DNA of 64,000 bases from Eucommia ulmoides (GCA_016647705.1 CM028335.1:25569712-25633711); one strand, 5' to 3'. Counted from the first letter of the stretch, positions 36,013 to 48,781 are shown. Made by a program: numbers and translations. The notes: generated from the sequence alone by a model not told the origin.

Positions 36013-37680
36013 AAAAAACCAGTCTTGTTTACTTAGGAAGATTCCTAGAATTAATTTAGAGAAAATTCTAGAAAGAATTCTCTTTACTTGGATCAACCTA
36101 AGTCTAAACCCAAATCCATGACCCATGACCCGACTTGGGTCCTCAATCTAAAATGGATTATAAAAGTGGTTTAAGTGTTTTTCATCAACTAATGTGAAAT
36201 TACTTATTTTACATACTTCAATCAACTACATGAGACTACTTTGAAGACAATTTATCATCTACATCTTAATAATTTTTGACAAACCAATATTTCACGTTAG
36301 TCTCTTCATTAAGAATAACATATTGATATATAAAAATATATCAACCAATAATTAAATCACATAAAAATAATTAGATTTAAACTAGTCTAAAATCATTTTT
36401 GTTTGACATTTACTTTTTAATCTTTTTCAACTAACTTTTTAAGACCTGATTGTTATTAACCATAAAAAATTTAAGTGTGAGTTTCAATCAAACCACATGA
36501 TCTTTTCAAAAAAAATAGTAACAAAAAAAAAAGGTTTGAAATATAAATAAGAGAGAAAAAGGGAGATAATGGAAGGTTGTGAGGAATGAAAACCAAGGAG
36601 AAAAAACACATTATTTCCTAAAATAATTTCTCAAAATATATACGCAAAATGTGTAGGTAAAGATATAATTTTCATATTTAATGACAACCTTCGTGTGCGT
36701 CTTAATAGCGTTTAATTGAAATTTATTTAAACAATTTCTTAAAAATATGGAAGTAAAATATGTTGGCAAAATATATATCTATATTACACATAATTAATTT
36801 TAATTAATAAATCATAAAAGAACAAAAATTATTTACATTACATATAATCTAAATATTTCAGTGTCATTACTAAATTTAATATCTATATATTAATTTTATA
36901 ATTTTTGTAAATGTGATGTCCATAATTTTCGTAAATGTGATGTCCATAATTTTCGTAAATCCATATATTATTTCTAATTAAATATTTCCATAAATTGTTC
37001 TCAATTTAAAAAAAATATATATATCATTTTCTCGATTAGGTATAAGATATATAGAGTTATAAATACACATTTTATATTTCTATTATATTTTGTTTTGATC
37101 TGAACTATTCTCTCTCTTTTAACGTATGAGACGATTGAGAAATATCTAAACTTCTGTCCGTCGTGTTTTATATAATAGATGATTTGTAATTCTTCCAAGA
37201 TACATAAAGAAAATTAGTTTTCATTATTACCAAAAATAAATATTTACTCTTACTTTCCATATATATAGACACCTCATCATGAATTGTACCCGGACGCATG
37301 TACCATAAAGTACGTAGCATAGCCACATTCTCTTCCCCCATGCCCTACAAATAGGGGGTCAACAAAATTAACAAAAAGTATTCTTGTTAAAAAAAAAAAA
37401 TCTCCTAATCAATTTAGATACACAATATATGCTGCTACCTTACCTTTGATTTTGATTTCCCATGATATCCGCTGAGAAATATTTAACTATCTGCATAATT
37501 GTACAAAGAACATGGTCTTAAATCGAAACCAATATCAAATCCGAAATATGAATAAAGGACAGTATGATAACATTGATAATAATCGTAAGAAACTAGGCTA
37601 TTTATCAATAGTACATTGATCTTATTCCTTTCTGATCGGAATTCAATATTTGACTTTGATTAGTAAATGAGTTAAATGTT
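36013..37680. other. AT-rich intergenic DNA with a 24-bp minisatellite
   Basis: Bases 36900-36960 hold two and a half units of a 24-bp repeat (AATTTTCGTAAATGTGATGT plus CCAT). The rest is AT-rich DNA with no coding signal. Confidence 0.5.
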
Positions 37681-38012
37681 AGGGCAAATTACATTTTAAG
37701 TCTTTTAAATATTGACACATTTTTATGTAGTTCTCCTAAGATTTTGCGTTTTATTTTAAATCTTCTATATATGAATACAGTTTTAAAATATTTTTCTTCT
37801 AATTTTTTCATTCAAACTAACAAATTAAAGGGGTAAAATAGTAATTTTTTATTTTTTTTATTTTTTAATCATTTTTTTCTTTTTCTTTTTCTTTTTTTTT
37901 TTTTTCTTCTCACTGTCTATATCCACCACCACCCTTCTTATTACCTCACCAATCACTTCACTTTCTATTAAAAATCTGTCAAAGTTAAAAGATTTAAAAT
38001 GTAATTTATCCT
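37681..38012. mobile_element. Small MITE with inverted ends (332 bp)
   Basis: The left end AGGGCAAATTACATTTTAAG and the right end, read as reverse complement AGGATAAATTACATTTTAAA, match at 17 of 20 positions. A pyrimidine tract lies inside (37860-37905). The flanks are AT-rich and show no certain target duplication. The ends resemble those of the larger element at 20305, so both may belong to one Mutator-like group. Confidence 0.65.
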
Positions 38013-38219
38013 AAATTTTATTATATATTGATTCTAATATTGAACCTCCAAAGTAGAACATAACAAAAATGTACTAAAATTGTGATATAGATAGCCAAAT
38101 TCAAATCCTAATTTTATATCGCATTTTTAGTATTTCAAAATCGAAAGTTAACGGTAAGAAATGAGATTTTTTTGCACGAAGTTAGATCCAATAGTAATTT
38201 CGAACATCTGGCTAGGGAT
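38013..38219. other. AT-rich spacer
   Basis: Nothing recognisable lies between the two MITEs. Confidence 0.5.
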
Positions 38220-38228
38220 TATATTGAA

Positions 38229-38670
38229 GGTATATGTCATTGACATCCCCGATTATTTTGCACAATACCAGATATCTCTCATATTATTTTGTAAATATCA
38301 AAGATTTCTTTTATCTTTTTGCTCAAATACCATTCACCTCCATTATTGATTAAAAAATAATAATTTATTATTATTATTATGATACTAATTTTATCCTTGG
38401 CTATTTAAAAAATAATTAAATAATAAAAAACTAAAATATATAAATAACTCTTTAATTTATATATATTCATCCTCATCTCCTACTACCGCATCCACCGCCA
38501 CCACCACCTCCTACCGCCACCGCCACTCACCACCCGTCGCCACCACCCACCGCCGCAGCCCACCACCACATCCTACCGCTACCGCCACTACCTACCATCC
38601 TCCGTCACCAACCACGACCGCCACCCACCACCTCCCACCGCCACTACCCACCCCCATTTTAAAAATAAAA

Positions 38671-38717
<47 letters not shown>

Positions 38718-39150
38718 ACCATTTCATTAACCATTTTCTCTCTCTCCGGTGATGGTGGCGGCGGTGGGCGACGGCGGGGTTGGTGGTGGCGACGATGGGT
38801 GGTGGCAGGGGAGTTGGGTGGTGGTGGTGGTGGTAAGAGGTGGTGTTAGGTGGTAGAGGGTGGTAGGTAGTGGCGGCGGTAGGAGATGGCGGTGGCGGTG
38901 GCGGTGGGAGTTGGGTGGTGGTGAGAGGTAAATATAATTATTTAAAAAGTTAAGGGTAAAAAAATATAATTTTAAAAATATAGAAGTACTAATGAATTTT
39001 TTCTTAAAATAATCTAAGGGCAATTTTATCCAAAGGGAAGTAAGTGGTGTTTGAGTAAAAAGACAGATGAAATCTTTGATACCTGTAAAATGACAAGGGA
39101 AGTATTTGATATAGTACAAAATAATGGGGAATGTCAATGGTATATACCCC
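38229..39150. mobile_element. Mutator-like MITE with long inverted repeats and (AT)n centre
   Basis: A 9-bp duplication TATATTGAA flanks it exactly (38220-38228 and 39151-39159), as in Mutator-like elements. The outer inverted repeat is about 115 bp (landmarks GACATCCCCGATTATTTTG and TATCAAAGATTTC on the left, their complements on the right). Complementarity goes on in looser form: the left half is rich in CCACCGCC words (38480-38660), the right half in GGCGGTGG words (38750-38925), with an (AT)n run at 38675-38714 between them. It has no transposase. The proline- and threonine-rich frames inside are composition artefacts. Confidence 0.88.
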
Positions 39151-39288
39151 TATATTGAAATATTATTTACAAATAGGAGTTATATGAAAACTTAAAGGAG
39201 CAGATTAAAAAATAATTTAAAATTATGGTAGTAAAAATATGAATTTTGAAAAACTAAGGGAGTTTCTATATTCAATTCAAAACTCTAA

Positions 39289-39724
39289 GGTTGTGTTTGG
39301 TACGCTGAAACGGAATAGAATGACAATAGAATTCAAATTAGTATAGTAATAGAATGGAATGATTATTACCATTTCTATATTTAGTGACAAAAATGATAAC
39401 ATGTGGTATTAGAATGACATTATGGTAAAACAGTAATTCAATTAAATTTAATTAAATTAAATTTCATTCCAATTCAAATATTTGATTAGTATTAATATAT
39501 GGTCTTGTTTTTTGGCCCATAAATGATAAAAGTCTAGTCTCTTGCAATTGCGATTAACCAATACCAAATTTAGCTTAGTATTGATTAATCTCATATTTTG
39601 TGGGATTAAAGAAATCCTTACTAATAGGAATGAGATTTAATCTCATGTACCAAACATTGGAATGAAATGACCATTCATATGATCATTCCAATCTCGTCTC
39701 AAATCCCTTGTACCAAACGTAGCG
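39289..39724. mobile_element. PIF/Harbinger-type MITE (436 bp)
   Basis: The ends GGTTGTGTTTGGTACG and, in reverse complement, CGCTACGTTTGGTACAAG are flanked by TAA (39286-39288 and 39725-39727), the 3-bp duplication of this superfamily. The interior is AT-rich with GGAATGAAATGA-like words near both ends. It has no coding capacity and is a different family from the GC-rich copies at 19578 and 48785. Confidence 0.8.
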
Positions 39725-39727
39725 TAA

Positions 39728-41624
39728 ATATACCTACAAAATTTAGAGTTTAATTATTTTTTAATTTTAATTGATTAATTACTTGATGTGTCAAAACTTT
39801 TGAAACGAAGCATTTTTATTTTTATTTTGGTCATAATCTCGTGTCTAGTGGACTAAAATCGTTCCTGCGAAAAATGAAAATTATTTCTTTAAAATGTATT
39901 ATCGTTTTTTCCCGATTTACTAGTTAAAATCAAATTTAGAGAATTTTACTTTGAATGATTGAATACTTTTCAGTTTTCAGGTAGATTATTTACGGATTCA
40001 GAAAAAAAATGGAATTTAATTAATTTTTATTTGTTTAAGGTTTTTTTCTATAATAATGTAACATTACAAACTTTAAATACTGGAATAAATACAAGAGATG
40101 TTAGTTTGGTTGGTAAGGAAAAAAAAAATTCTTGTCAAATAAAGATTGACTCTCCACTACAGTAATTAAATCCTAAATTTAATTATGAATGTATTAGGCC
40201 GATGTGGAGAATTGTACCTTTAAAATCGTCCGAAGAGGTTATCAATCGAGATGCCCGTAACTTGACCTGGACACATCTTACCGTAATAAAAAATGGAATT
40301 TTATTTATTTGGTCCTTATAAGATGATGTATTGAGAAAATGGTCATCCAAATGCCTATATTGAGTTTTTGGTCCCCGTAACCTTCTTAGAGTTTAGTCTC
40401 TGGTCATTGTCTCGTATTTGTATTGTATTTACAATTTATGTCATTCTACAAATCACCCCCTCAACCACTTAAAAAAATATCAGTGTTCACTTTTTCAAAA
40501 ATCGTCAAATCACCAAAATCATCCCATGCGATTCACAGTTAATAGAAATAAAAAAAAAAAAATACACCAAATTAATCTACGAAAAAATCTCTTTCTGACG
40601 ATATGAGTTTAAATTTTTTTGGGTAATTTTTTACTGGTTTGTGAATGTTCATGTTTTTGAGAAAATTAATAGAAATTCAAATAAAATCTAATCTAAAGTT
40701 TTTCAGATCTGAAAAATGGAGAGAAACCAAATCTGAGAACATTCAAATAAAGATCTAAGAATAAGAACAAATTAACGTGAACATTTAAACCAATTCTAGA
40801 TTTGAAATTTTTCAGATATGGAAATGGAGAAAACAAAAATCCATGAACACATTACCCGAACATTCACATAGAAAAATGCATTCATATGAATATTCATAAA
40901 CTAAAAACAAAATCATCAAAAAACACCACTGCCTAAACAAAAATTCCATGAACACATTACCTGAACATTCACATAGAAAAATACATTCATATGAATAAAA
41001 AAAGAAATCCGCAAATTTACTAGATTTGGACATTCACATTTTTGTGAATTGTGAATATTAACAATATTTTGAAACAATAAAAAGATGTGAACATTGAAGG
41101 GTGAAATTCGCAAATGCACTAGATCTGTACATTCACACTTTTGTGAATTGTGAATGTTAACTATTTCAAAACAAAAATAAAAAGATGTGAACATTCAGGG
41201 GTGAAAATTGCAAATTAAACAAAAATTGCTAGGGGAAAACTGTAATTTAAACAAAAATGCTCGTTAACCTAAAACAATATTAGAAGGAGTTGGCCGCCTC
41301 TTAAATTTCCTATCCTTCGTCTAGACCCTTAGTCCAAACTTCGTTCATTCAAATCGTCTTGCCGGCCTTCGTCCAATCTTCATCTATCCAGCCTTCGTCC
41401 AATCCATCGCAGAACTTCAGTAAGTTCATTGTTCAGATTTGAAATTTTCCATTGTTGTCTGTTCGCCGTCCAAATCCGGTGGTTCGCGGCGGTTGTTGGC
41501 AGTTGTTCGATGATTAAGAAAGAGCTTTCGTCGAATGTGGGATCGAAATACAGGATTGGGGGGAGGTGGCTGAGAGAGAGCAAACTAAAAAGTGAAATGA
41601 AAATAATTTTAAAACTAGGGTTTC

Positions 41625-41676
<52 letters not shown>

Positions 41677-41775
41677 GTATAATTGTCCATTTGTTTTTTA
41701 TTTTTTTAAAAAATGACTTTTCTCTAAGAATGTTTACAAGAGGGTTTAAAAAATAATTTTTTTCAAAAACAGGCT
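39728..41775. other. Unassigned AT-rich stretch with GAACATTC words
   Basis: Bases 40640-41200 contain many GAACATTC and TTCACA words, the reverse complement of those at 6510-7110, and two near-identical blocks of about 95 bp (40838-40900 with 40945-41005, and 41020-41060 with 41130-41165). An (AT)n run lies at 41628-41673, followed by GGGGTATAATTGTCC. A patch near 40098-40290 has weak SINE-like features. No gene was recognised. Confidence 0.4.
41628..41673. repeat. (AT)n microsatellite
   Basis: About 23 pure AT units between TTTCATG and AGGGGTATAATTG. Confidence 0.95.
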
Positions 41776-41948
41776 AAATGAGGTAGGGATGACAAAAAAA
41801 ACCGAACCGACGAGTAACCGAATCAAATGGTCTGGGTTGAAAACGACTAAATGATTTTTGTTTTGATTTTGGGATAGTAACCGCATAACCGAACCGTGTA
41901 ACCGAATCACGTGACTGAACCGTGTAACCGATATAACATATATATATA

Positions 41949-44900
41949 CTAGCGTATAACTCGTGCCTAAAGGCACTGGTGTAGAACAACAAAAATAAAA
42001 AAATTGACAATTTTCTGTATATAAGAAATTCAACACATATTTCATTTGAACATCAATAACTAACAATTGAGACTAACATTCTTCACATATTTCACTTGAA
42101 CATCAATAATAACTAACACTTAACATCAATAATAACTAAACTCGAGACTAAAACTTGTACCGTTATATGCGAGTAATAAATAATTGTACTGTAAATTACT
42201 CTTTACAAATACATACTATTTATATGACGACGTAGAGTTTCCAATAGATTATCTTTTCTATTTCATCCCCTAGCCAACTGCAATACCTAATAACATCAAC
42301 CAAATGTCATTACAACAAAACTTACTAAATAACTAAACAACTCAATTAATCAACAATCTACGAAAACAACTCAAGAAACCAATTTAAAAAATTAGATGAA
42401 AAACGAAATATGAACTTATGCCCATTCACTCATAAGTTAAGTTATTACCTGAAGATATTGAGAGTGGTATATTTGCTTAAGATCTAAAAAAAAAAATCAA
42501 ATCAAAATACATAAAATGAAAAAATAAAATAAAAATTCCTAAGAAGAATCAAATCAAGAATGGGGCACAATCCCTAAAATAAATTAAATTCCTAGAATGA
42601 AGAAATGGAATCAAAATTCATAAAACTAAATCAAATTAATTCCTTAAGATAAATGAAATAAAAATCCCTAAACAAAATCCAGTGGTTGCAAAAAAAAAAA
42701 AAAAAAAAAAGCAAATTGGAAATTAAATGCGGTAGATTTGAGAGAGAGGTACCATTTAAAATATGACTCCAGGAGCGGGAGAGATCTAGTGGTTCTAGTT
42801 CTGGGATTTCAAGGTCCTTCCGTTCTTGCACAGTAGATATCATCAATATGTTGCAATTGCCCCGCCTAAATGTTTTGAAACTAAAACATGTGTAAGTTTT
42901 AATATCATGGTTCATAATATAATTATGCAATCAAAGAAAAAAAAAATCTTTAATAGGAAAAAAATTTAAAAACTCACCTAGATAATAACATAGATGAATA
43001 AATATAGTACTTGAGACAAATAATTAATTTAGAAACTAAATCTCAAATGACCTGACATAGAAATAGCAACAAAACGCAACTGCTTGGCTTATTTACAGTA
43101 AACTGCCAATATTTTTGTGGCTTATATGATATAACAGTGTTTATGCAACTAAAATAATGTGTAATTTTGATTTGTAACTTTATTTTTTTTCATTTAAGTG
43201 GTCAGCATTGATATTTGCATACACAAAATTCTGCTACAGGATTCATTATTAAGCGGTTAAAAGTTAGTAGTGATTAAAAGGTACTAATCAGATGAACTGA
43301 AACAGATAAATTTATTTGTCAGCATTAAGTGGTCATCATTGTGGTTAGTAGTGGTTAAAAGGTACTAATAAATTCATATGTTTCAATTAAGTGGTCAACA
43401 TTGTGGTTGAAAGGTACTAATCCTATTTGTGAAGTAAATAGTTAGTGGTGGTTAAAAGTTGAGGTTGAGAAAAATAAATTCATGTAACACGTCACTTCCC
43501 TACATAAATTCTATACCCATATAATTACATTATTTACATTGAATGAGAACGTCTTACCAAGTTCGAGAGGTAAGATTTAACTTGCTTTTACAGTCGCTTC
43601 TTTCCCTCCTTGTTAGTTTCTCTCTCTTTCCTCTACTTCTATAATCGAACAGAGAAAGTGCAGATTAACACGTGTAGCAATATGAAACCAGAATGGAAAT
43701 AGTTAGCAATATAAAATAAGAATATAAATATATATGTATCCTATAAATATATTCATCAGTCAGGCATTTCATCAAATATGTAGTGTTCACGTTAAAAAAA
43801 CAAATATCTATATGATTTACCTCAATTGAAGAAACAAAATGAATAATAAGAAAGACATATCCCATCTCGAAAAACAAATTCAAATACATATCTGACAAAC
43901 CACATCAACGACAATAGAATCGATGTGTCTACTGTTTTCAGCAAGAAGAGGAAAGAGCTGCTTTTCCCACACGGGAACAATGATGAAGTATAATAAAAGC
44001 TGAATACGAACTGTGAAGTTAAGAATATGAAGTGAACAAACATAATCTATATATTTTGCAAAAAACTAAAAGCGGTTGTGTTACTTTACTTCAACAGACT
44101 TCAACTTAAATGATTTGCGGCTTGTTTAAATAAGAGCAAATGGTACAAACATTAGTAAGTGGTACAATGACTACACCCATACCAAAATCAAGAGCGACAT
44201 TCTAATGACTTGGTTCTCTTCTTGCCTAAGCAATTAAACTTTAAAATATAATAGAAATAAAATCCATCCAAATGGAATACTTTATATTCGATACAAAATA
44301 AAAAAAAATGTAAATGTTAAACCAAGAGGACCTCGAGTTCATACAAATTCGGGTATGAAATCAGTGATCTAATTGTTGCCAAACATTAGAAGATGGAAAC
44401 AGAATGGAAATTGAAATTTGCAAACATCATAATACAAATTCACAATGAAAACAGAATGGAAACTGAACATGGTTCATCAATTAGAGATTTCATCAAACAT
44501 TTGGTGCTCTATATGACGTCAGTAGAATATGAAATCAGAATACAAACACTCGTATAGATTTCGTCGCAATGTAAACTTGGTGATCTAATTAGGGAGCAAT
44601 CAATATGAAATCAGATTGGTGAGTTCATACAAATTCGGGAACAGGAACAGAACAGAAACAGAAACTCTAGGCTCACTATTGACGAAATTCAAAATACGAA
44701 TATGCATAAACACATTTGGAGGAGTACACAGAGAAGAGCAACAGGGTGACGAAGCTTACCTAGATAGCCATGGGAAAGTCCCTGATTGTCAAGGAGAATT
44801 GCGTTTTGAATCAGTTCGGAGAGAGCGACACTTCAACCAAGGTTCAACTAATAAATCCACACGCGGATGGATCTGATAACAAAAAATTAAGCATGAAATT

Positions 44901-47036
44901 TGATAAATTAATTCAGTAAAGTATGTGAAAAAAGAAAAAAAAAGAAAAGAAAAGAGGGGAATACAAAGAACAAACAAACAAACCCTAGAAAGAAAACAAA
45001 AAAAAAAAAAAAAAAAAAAGCAAAGAAGATGGAGGTAAAAATCAGTACCTTCTTCCAATGGTTCACATAAGAGAGAAGAAAGCGATCGTTGAATCTGACG
45101 TGACTCGTGCTACCGTGCTTTAGTGATGCATCGACACTGCAGACTGATCCAAGCGTCGCCGGTGATAACTACTGCCAACCAAAACCCCAGATGTAAGACA
45201 TATTAGCCAATTACAGCCCTCTAAATTTTTCCATAACGAACAAATTCAAGCGAAGACCTACCTTTTAATTACAAAAACAGACTTGATTTTCACCTTTGAA
45301 TGATTGTTTTGCTAGGCAGCGGTTGGAAGCACAGAATTGGAGAGTTGGAATTAGATAAGACAGGCATTTTTCCAGCATGGAGTACCTTGTTGGGGTGTGG
45401 AATGAGATGAGTTCAAACACGAAAGAACACCTCTGACCTACAACAACAGAGAATTAGGTCAAATTTAAACACAAATTACAATGGAATTAGGGTTTTAAAA
45501 ATTCAAATAATGCAGTTTTTGTCCTTCTTCTTAAAAGCTATCCCAAACCATCCCGCGAAATCGGGAAAATTAGAGCACAAATTCAGCTCAAGATATCGAA
45601 ATTAATCTCAGAAATAAAGAAGGAGAAAAAAAAAATGAATACGTAGCGAGGATTGGATCATATCGAACACTAGGATTGGTCTCTGAGGGAGCATAATTGC
45701 AGCAAGCCGACCATAAAACCTAAAGGATCTCATTGCTCCGAGGGAGCATAATTTCAACTTTGGAATCGATTGAGCATTGCGAAAATCAGGAAAAGTGGTC
45801 AAGCGTCATCTCATAAAGGATCTCATTCGTAAAACCTAAACAGCTCAAAATCCATTTCAGATCTGAAATCAAAAAAATCAAAGAGAAAATTTCAGTCAAG
45901 ATATATAATAGTGAATAAGCGAGACATAATGTCATTCCCAATTCTTCCCTAAACAAAAGGCGAAATCTGGGAACAAAAACACCAAATATAAGTGTACTTG
46001 GAATGTGTGAAAGGAGAGTGAGAGAGAAGAGAGAGATTATACCTGAAAGCAGCGTCGTTTGCTGAGGGAAATCGCAATGTTGGTGCGAGAGGGAGAAAAA
46101 AATCGATTTGCGGTGATTGACGGTCGTCGAGAGTGCGAGGCGGGAGGCGGAGGTACCCAATCGAATGAGGGTTTTTGAAACCAACGCCACCATCAGTGTC
46201 CCTACTCAGATCAACGCCACAATCGGTGTCCCAACTCAGATCAACTCAAATCGAGTGAGGGTTTTGAAAATTGAACAAACTGAAAAACGAAAAACAGAGA
46301 CGGAGAAGGAGAGAGAGAAAGACGAACCTGGAATTTTCTACAAGATAGGAGCGTATGCCATTGATGAAGGTGACCTGATTACGACGATGGTGGTGATTTC
46401 TTACAGGCAGCACGACCGAGATAGAGAGAGAGCTTCAATTTTAAGGGTTTCGAAACCCAAAATCAAGAGAGAAAGAGACCCTAATTTCAGAAACCCTTAA
46501 AAAAAATCAAATTCAAACCAATGAATTTCAAAACAAAGATTTTTAGTTTGAACTACTGCAAAATCGAATCAAGAGCTGTGAATCGTGGTGGTTGAGAGAG
46601 AGAAAAAGAGGCTTACCAGGGAATCTGCGACATCAGGAGCGAGGACCATGAGCGATTGGAGGAGTCGACTATCAGCGGAGTTGTGACATTAGATTCGGCC
46701 AGGAGCTAAGCCACCGTCGTCGTCTGGAGGAAGGGAGAAGTCGTCGCGAGGGAGAAAGAAGAAATCGCGAGGAAGGATGACGGCGTGGATGGCGAGGCGA
46801 TGGCGGAGGAGACTGAGAAGGAGTGGACGGTGATGGCTATTGTCGGAAGTGGAGAGGGAGCGCGAGGGAGGAAGAGAGAGAGACGAACCTAATTTCTCTA
46901 GCAGCGGTGGTTGAGAAGAAGACTCTCGGAGTCCATGAAGTAAATGCAAAGGCAGGCAAGGAGGACACTGTAGACGATGGTAAGTGTTAAAAAATATGAT
47001 TGATGGTAAGTGTTGAATATTGTATATTATTATAGA
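41949..47036 (-). mobile_element. Non-autonomous Helitron, minus strand
   Basis: On the minus strand the 3' end is a perfect 5-bp stem hairpin (GTGCC, TTTA, GGCAC; 41963-41976), ten bases, then CTAG (41949-41952), followed by T. This is the textbook Helitron terminus. A fitting 5' start, TCTATAATAATATAC preceded by A, lies at about 47036, in agreement with insertion between A and T; other TC starts up to 47060 are possible. No Rep or helicase frame is present. The right third has leader-like and exon-like pieces, so it may carry captured host DNA. An A-rich stretch lies at 45000-45019. Confidence 0.62.
46550..46720 (-). other. Exon-like fragment with start codon and splice-donor word
   Basis: On the minus strand an ATG near 46650 reads MVLAPDVADSL and then meets GTAAGCC, a good donor consensus; about 70 bases further stands a TTTTGCAG acceptor-like word. 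Upstream is a pyrimidine-rich leader-like region (46730-46960). A second donor-like CAGGTATAA lies near 46045. These pieces suggest that the Helitron carries 5' parts of a host gene, but the fragments are too short for me to name a family. Confidence 0.35.
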
Positions 47037-47147
47037 TAGATATATTATATAGATATGTTGTATATGGATGTTGTATATATTAAAAGACATCGAACGGTTA
47101 CGAATATCCAGAGACATCCAACGGTCCTGGATGTAAATGAGTTGATT

Positions 47148-47149
<2 letters not shown>

Positions 47150-47225
<76 letters not shown>
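47150..47225. repeat. (AT)n microsatellite
   Basis: About 75 bp of pure AT dinucleotides, the longest such run in the window, lies in the right part of the hAT element. Confidence 0.97.
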
Positions 47226-47228
<3 letters not shown>

Positions 47229-47773
47229 TATAAGCGAGCTGCTGCTGGGGTTTATTTAATTCGCTCATTCCATTCTCAGATTTCCTTTTCACTCTTCAGT
47301 TCTTCTCTTCCTCTTCCTCTCATCTCTTGACTGTCATCTCTCGGCCATCAATCGCTCCTCAATTCATATATGAGAATGATTTGGAAACTGTTTGTATTAT
47401 TTGTGACTATTATCTATGATTTTATTGTTATATTTTATTTATCATTAGGAATGTTTATAATTAATAGTTTGTGGTTCAGTTTTTATTTTGGGAATTTATG
47501 TTTTATATTTTAGTCATGTTTTTGTTTATATTTAAGAAACCACCCATGATTTTTATTTTGATTTTGGTGTTTTTTATAAAAATTTAAAATTTTTAAACGG
47601 TTCCGTGGTTTTACTTTTGGTTTTTGTTAAAATTAAATAGTCCGGTTTAAAATTGTTTTAAAAAAATCAATGGTTTTGGTTTTGATTTTGGTTTTATATA
47701 TGTTAAACAGTTTTTGTTTTGATTTCATATGAAACCGAACCGAACCCGAACCGTCCACATCCCTAAAATGAGA

Positions 47774-48092
47774 AAAAAGAAAGTTGAAAAAAGCCTAAAA
47801 AATAAAAAAATAAATAAAAACTGGTAAAAAAAAAAATTAGAATCATTGTACTATAGAGCTCTTATATATGTGAAAGTTTCAGCATTTTCTTTTAAATTAA
47901 TTAACAACAAAAATACAAGAAATAGGATTAACGGGGAGTGCAAATTCTATGATTGAAATTTGGAATTCCGAGAAGACAAAAGATATTATCAGGATTTTGT
48001 GATATCAAGGTAATAAATGTACATGGAAAAGAGTTGACTACGGAATATTCCGGCGCTCATGTCTTGGTACATAGGATAGCATAAAATTCCAA

Positions 48093-48126
<34 letters not shown>

Positions 48127-48781
48127 CGTTGCCTGTATTAATTAAGCTTGCATTTTTTATTTTATTTTTAATATTTTCATCTTCTTTAAAAAAATATCAA
48201 AAATTAAAAATAATTTTTATTATATAGTCTTCGAAAGTAGGCTAAATTATAGAAAAAATCTCAATCCTCCATAATAAAATTTTTAGTTCCTACATATTTT
48301 CACTAAATAGTCTTCAAATTTTTGTCCATAAAATTGCATGTAATCTATGTCTATTTTAATAATTACACGTCATTTTTCTCAATAAACATTATTAATAGAA
48401 GAGAATGACATGTAAAAAAAATTGAATTTGTGGACGGTCAAATTAATTAAATTGTAAAAGATCATATATACCAAAATCATCTATGTTCCCTTATCTACAT
48501 TTTGACACCTACATATCTCTATTTTTGGTATTTTTTTTAATGTTCACTACATATTAGAATGGTAGTTTTCAATCGTCATTAATGAACATTCATTATTAAA
48601 AGGTTCATTAATGAAATGCTCATCCACGTTTGAATGTTCATTATTAGTATTTTTTTTTAATTATTTTTTGAATGTTTATTAGTAAGCTTTTATTATTGAT
48701 CACTCAAATAATTAACGGTAGTTAGTAAACGTTCATTATTGAATATCATTTTTAATCTTCGTTATTTTTGTTTAGGAACTA
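47774..48781. other. AT-rich intergenic DNA with (ATT)n
   Basis: An (ATT)n run lies at 48094-48125. Bases 48540-48760 contain GAACATTCATTATT and GAATGTTCATTATT words in both orientations. No gene was recognised. Confidence 0.5.

Larger units (their letters stand above)
41784..47765. mobile_element. hAT-type element, interrupted by a Helitron
   Basis: The ends TAGGGATGACAAAAAAAACC and, in reverse complement, TAGGGATGTGGACGG are followed inwards on both sides by AACCGAACCGA-type repeats, a pattern of many plant hAT elements. The flanks AAATGAGG (41776-41783) and AAATGAGA (47766-47773) form an 8-bp duplication with one difference. Without the inserted Helitron the element is about 900 bp, too short for a transposase, and none was found. 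The right part contains many TTTTTGGTTTTG-like words. Confidence 0.72.

Noticed and set aside
37260-37450. TATATATAGACACC followed by a GC-richer stretch considered as a promoter
   Set aside because: No reading frame or RNA gene follows on either strand.
38727-39137. 136-codon frame rich in P, T and H on the minus strand
   Set aside because: It is a by-product of the GGTGG repeats in the Mutator-type MITE.
44616-46500. Frames of 86-135 codons inside the Helitron
   Set aside because: No conserved motif; they could be pieces of captured exons but none reads as a domain.
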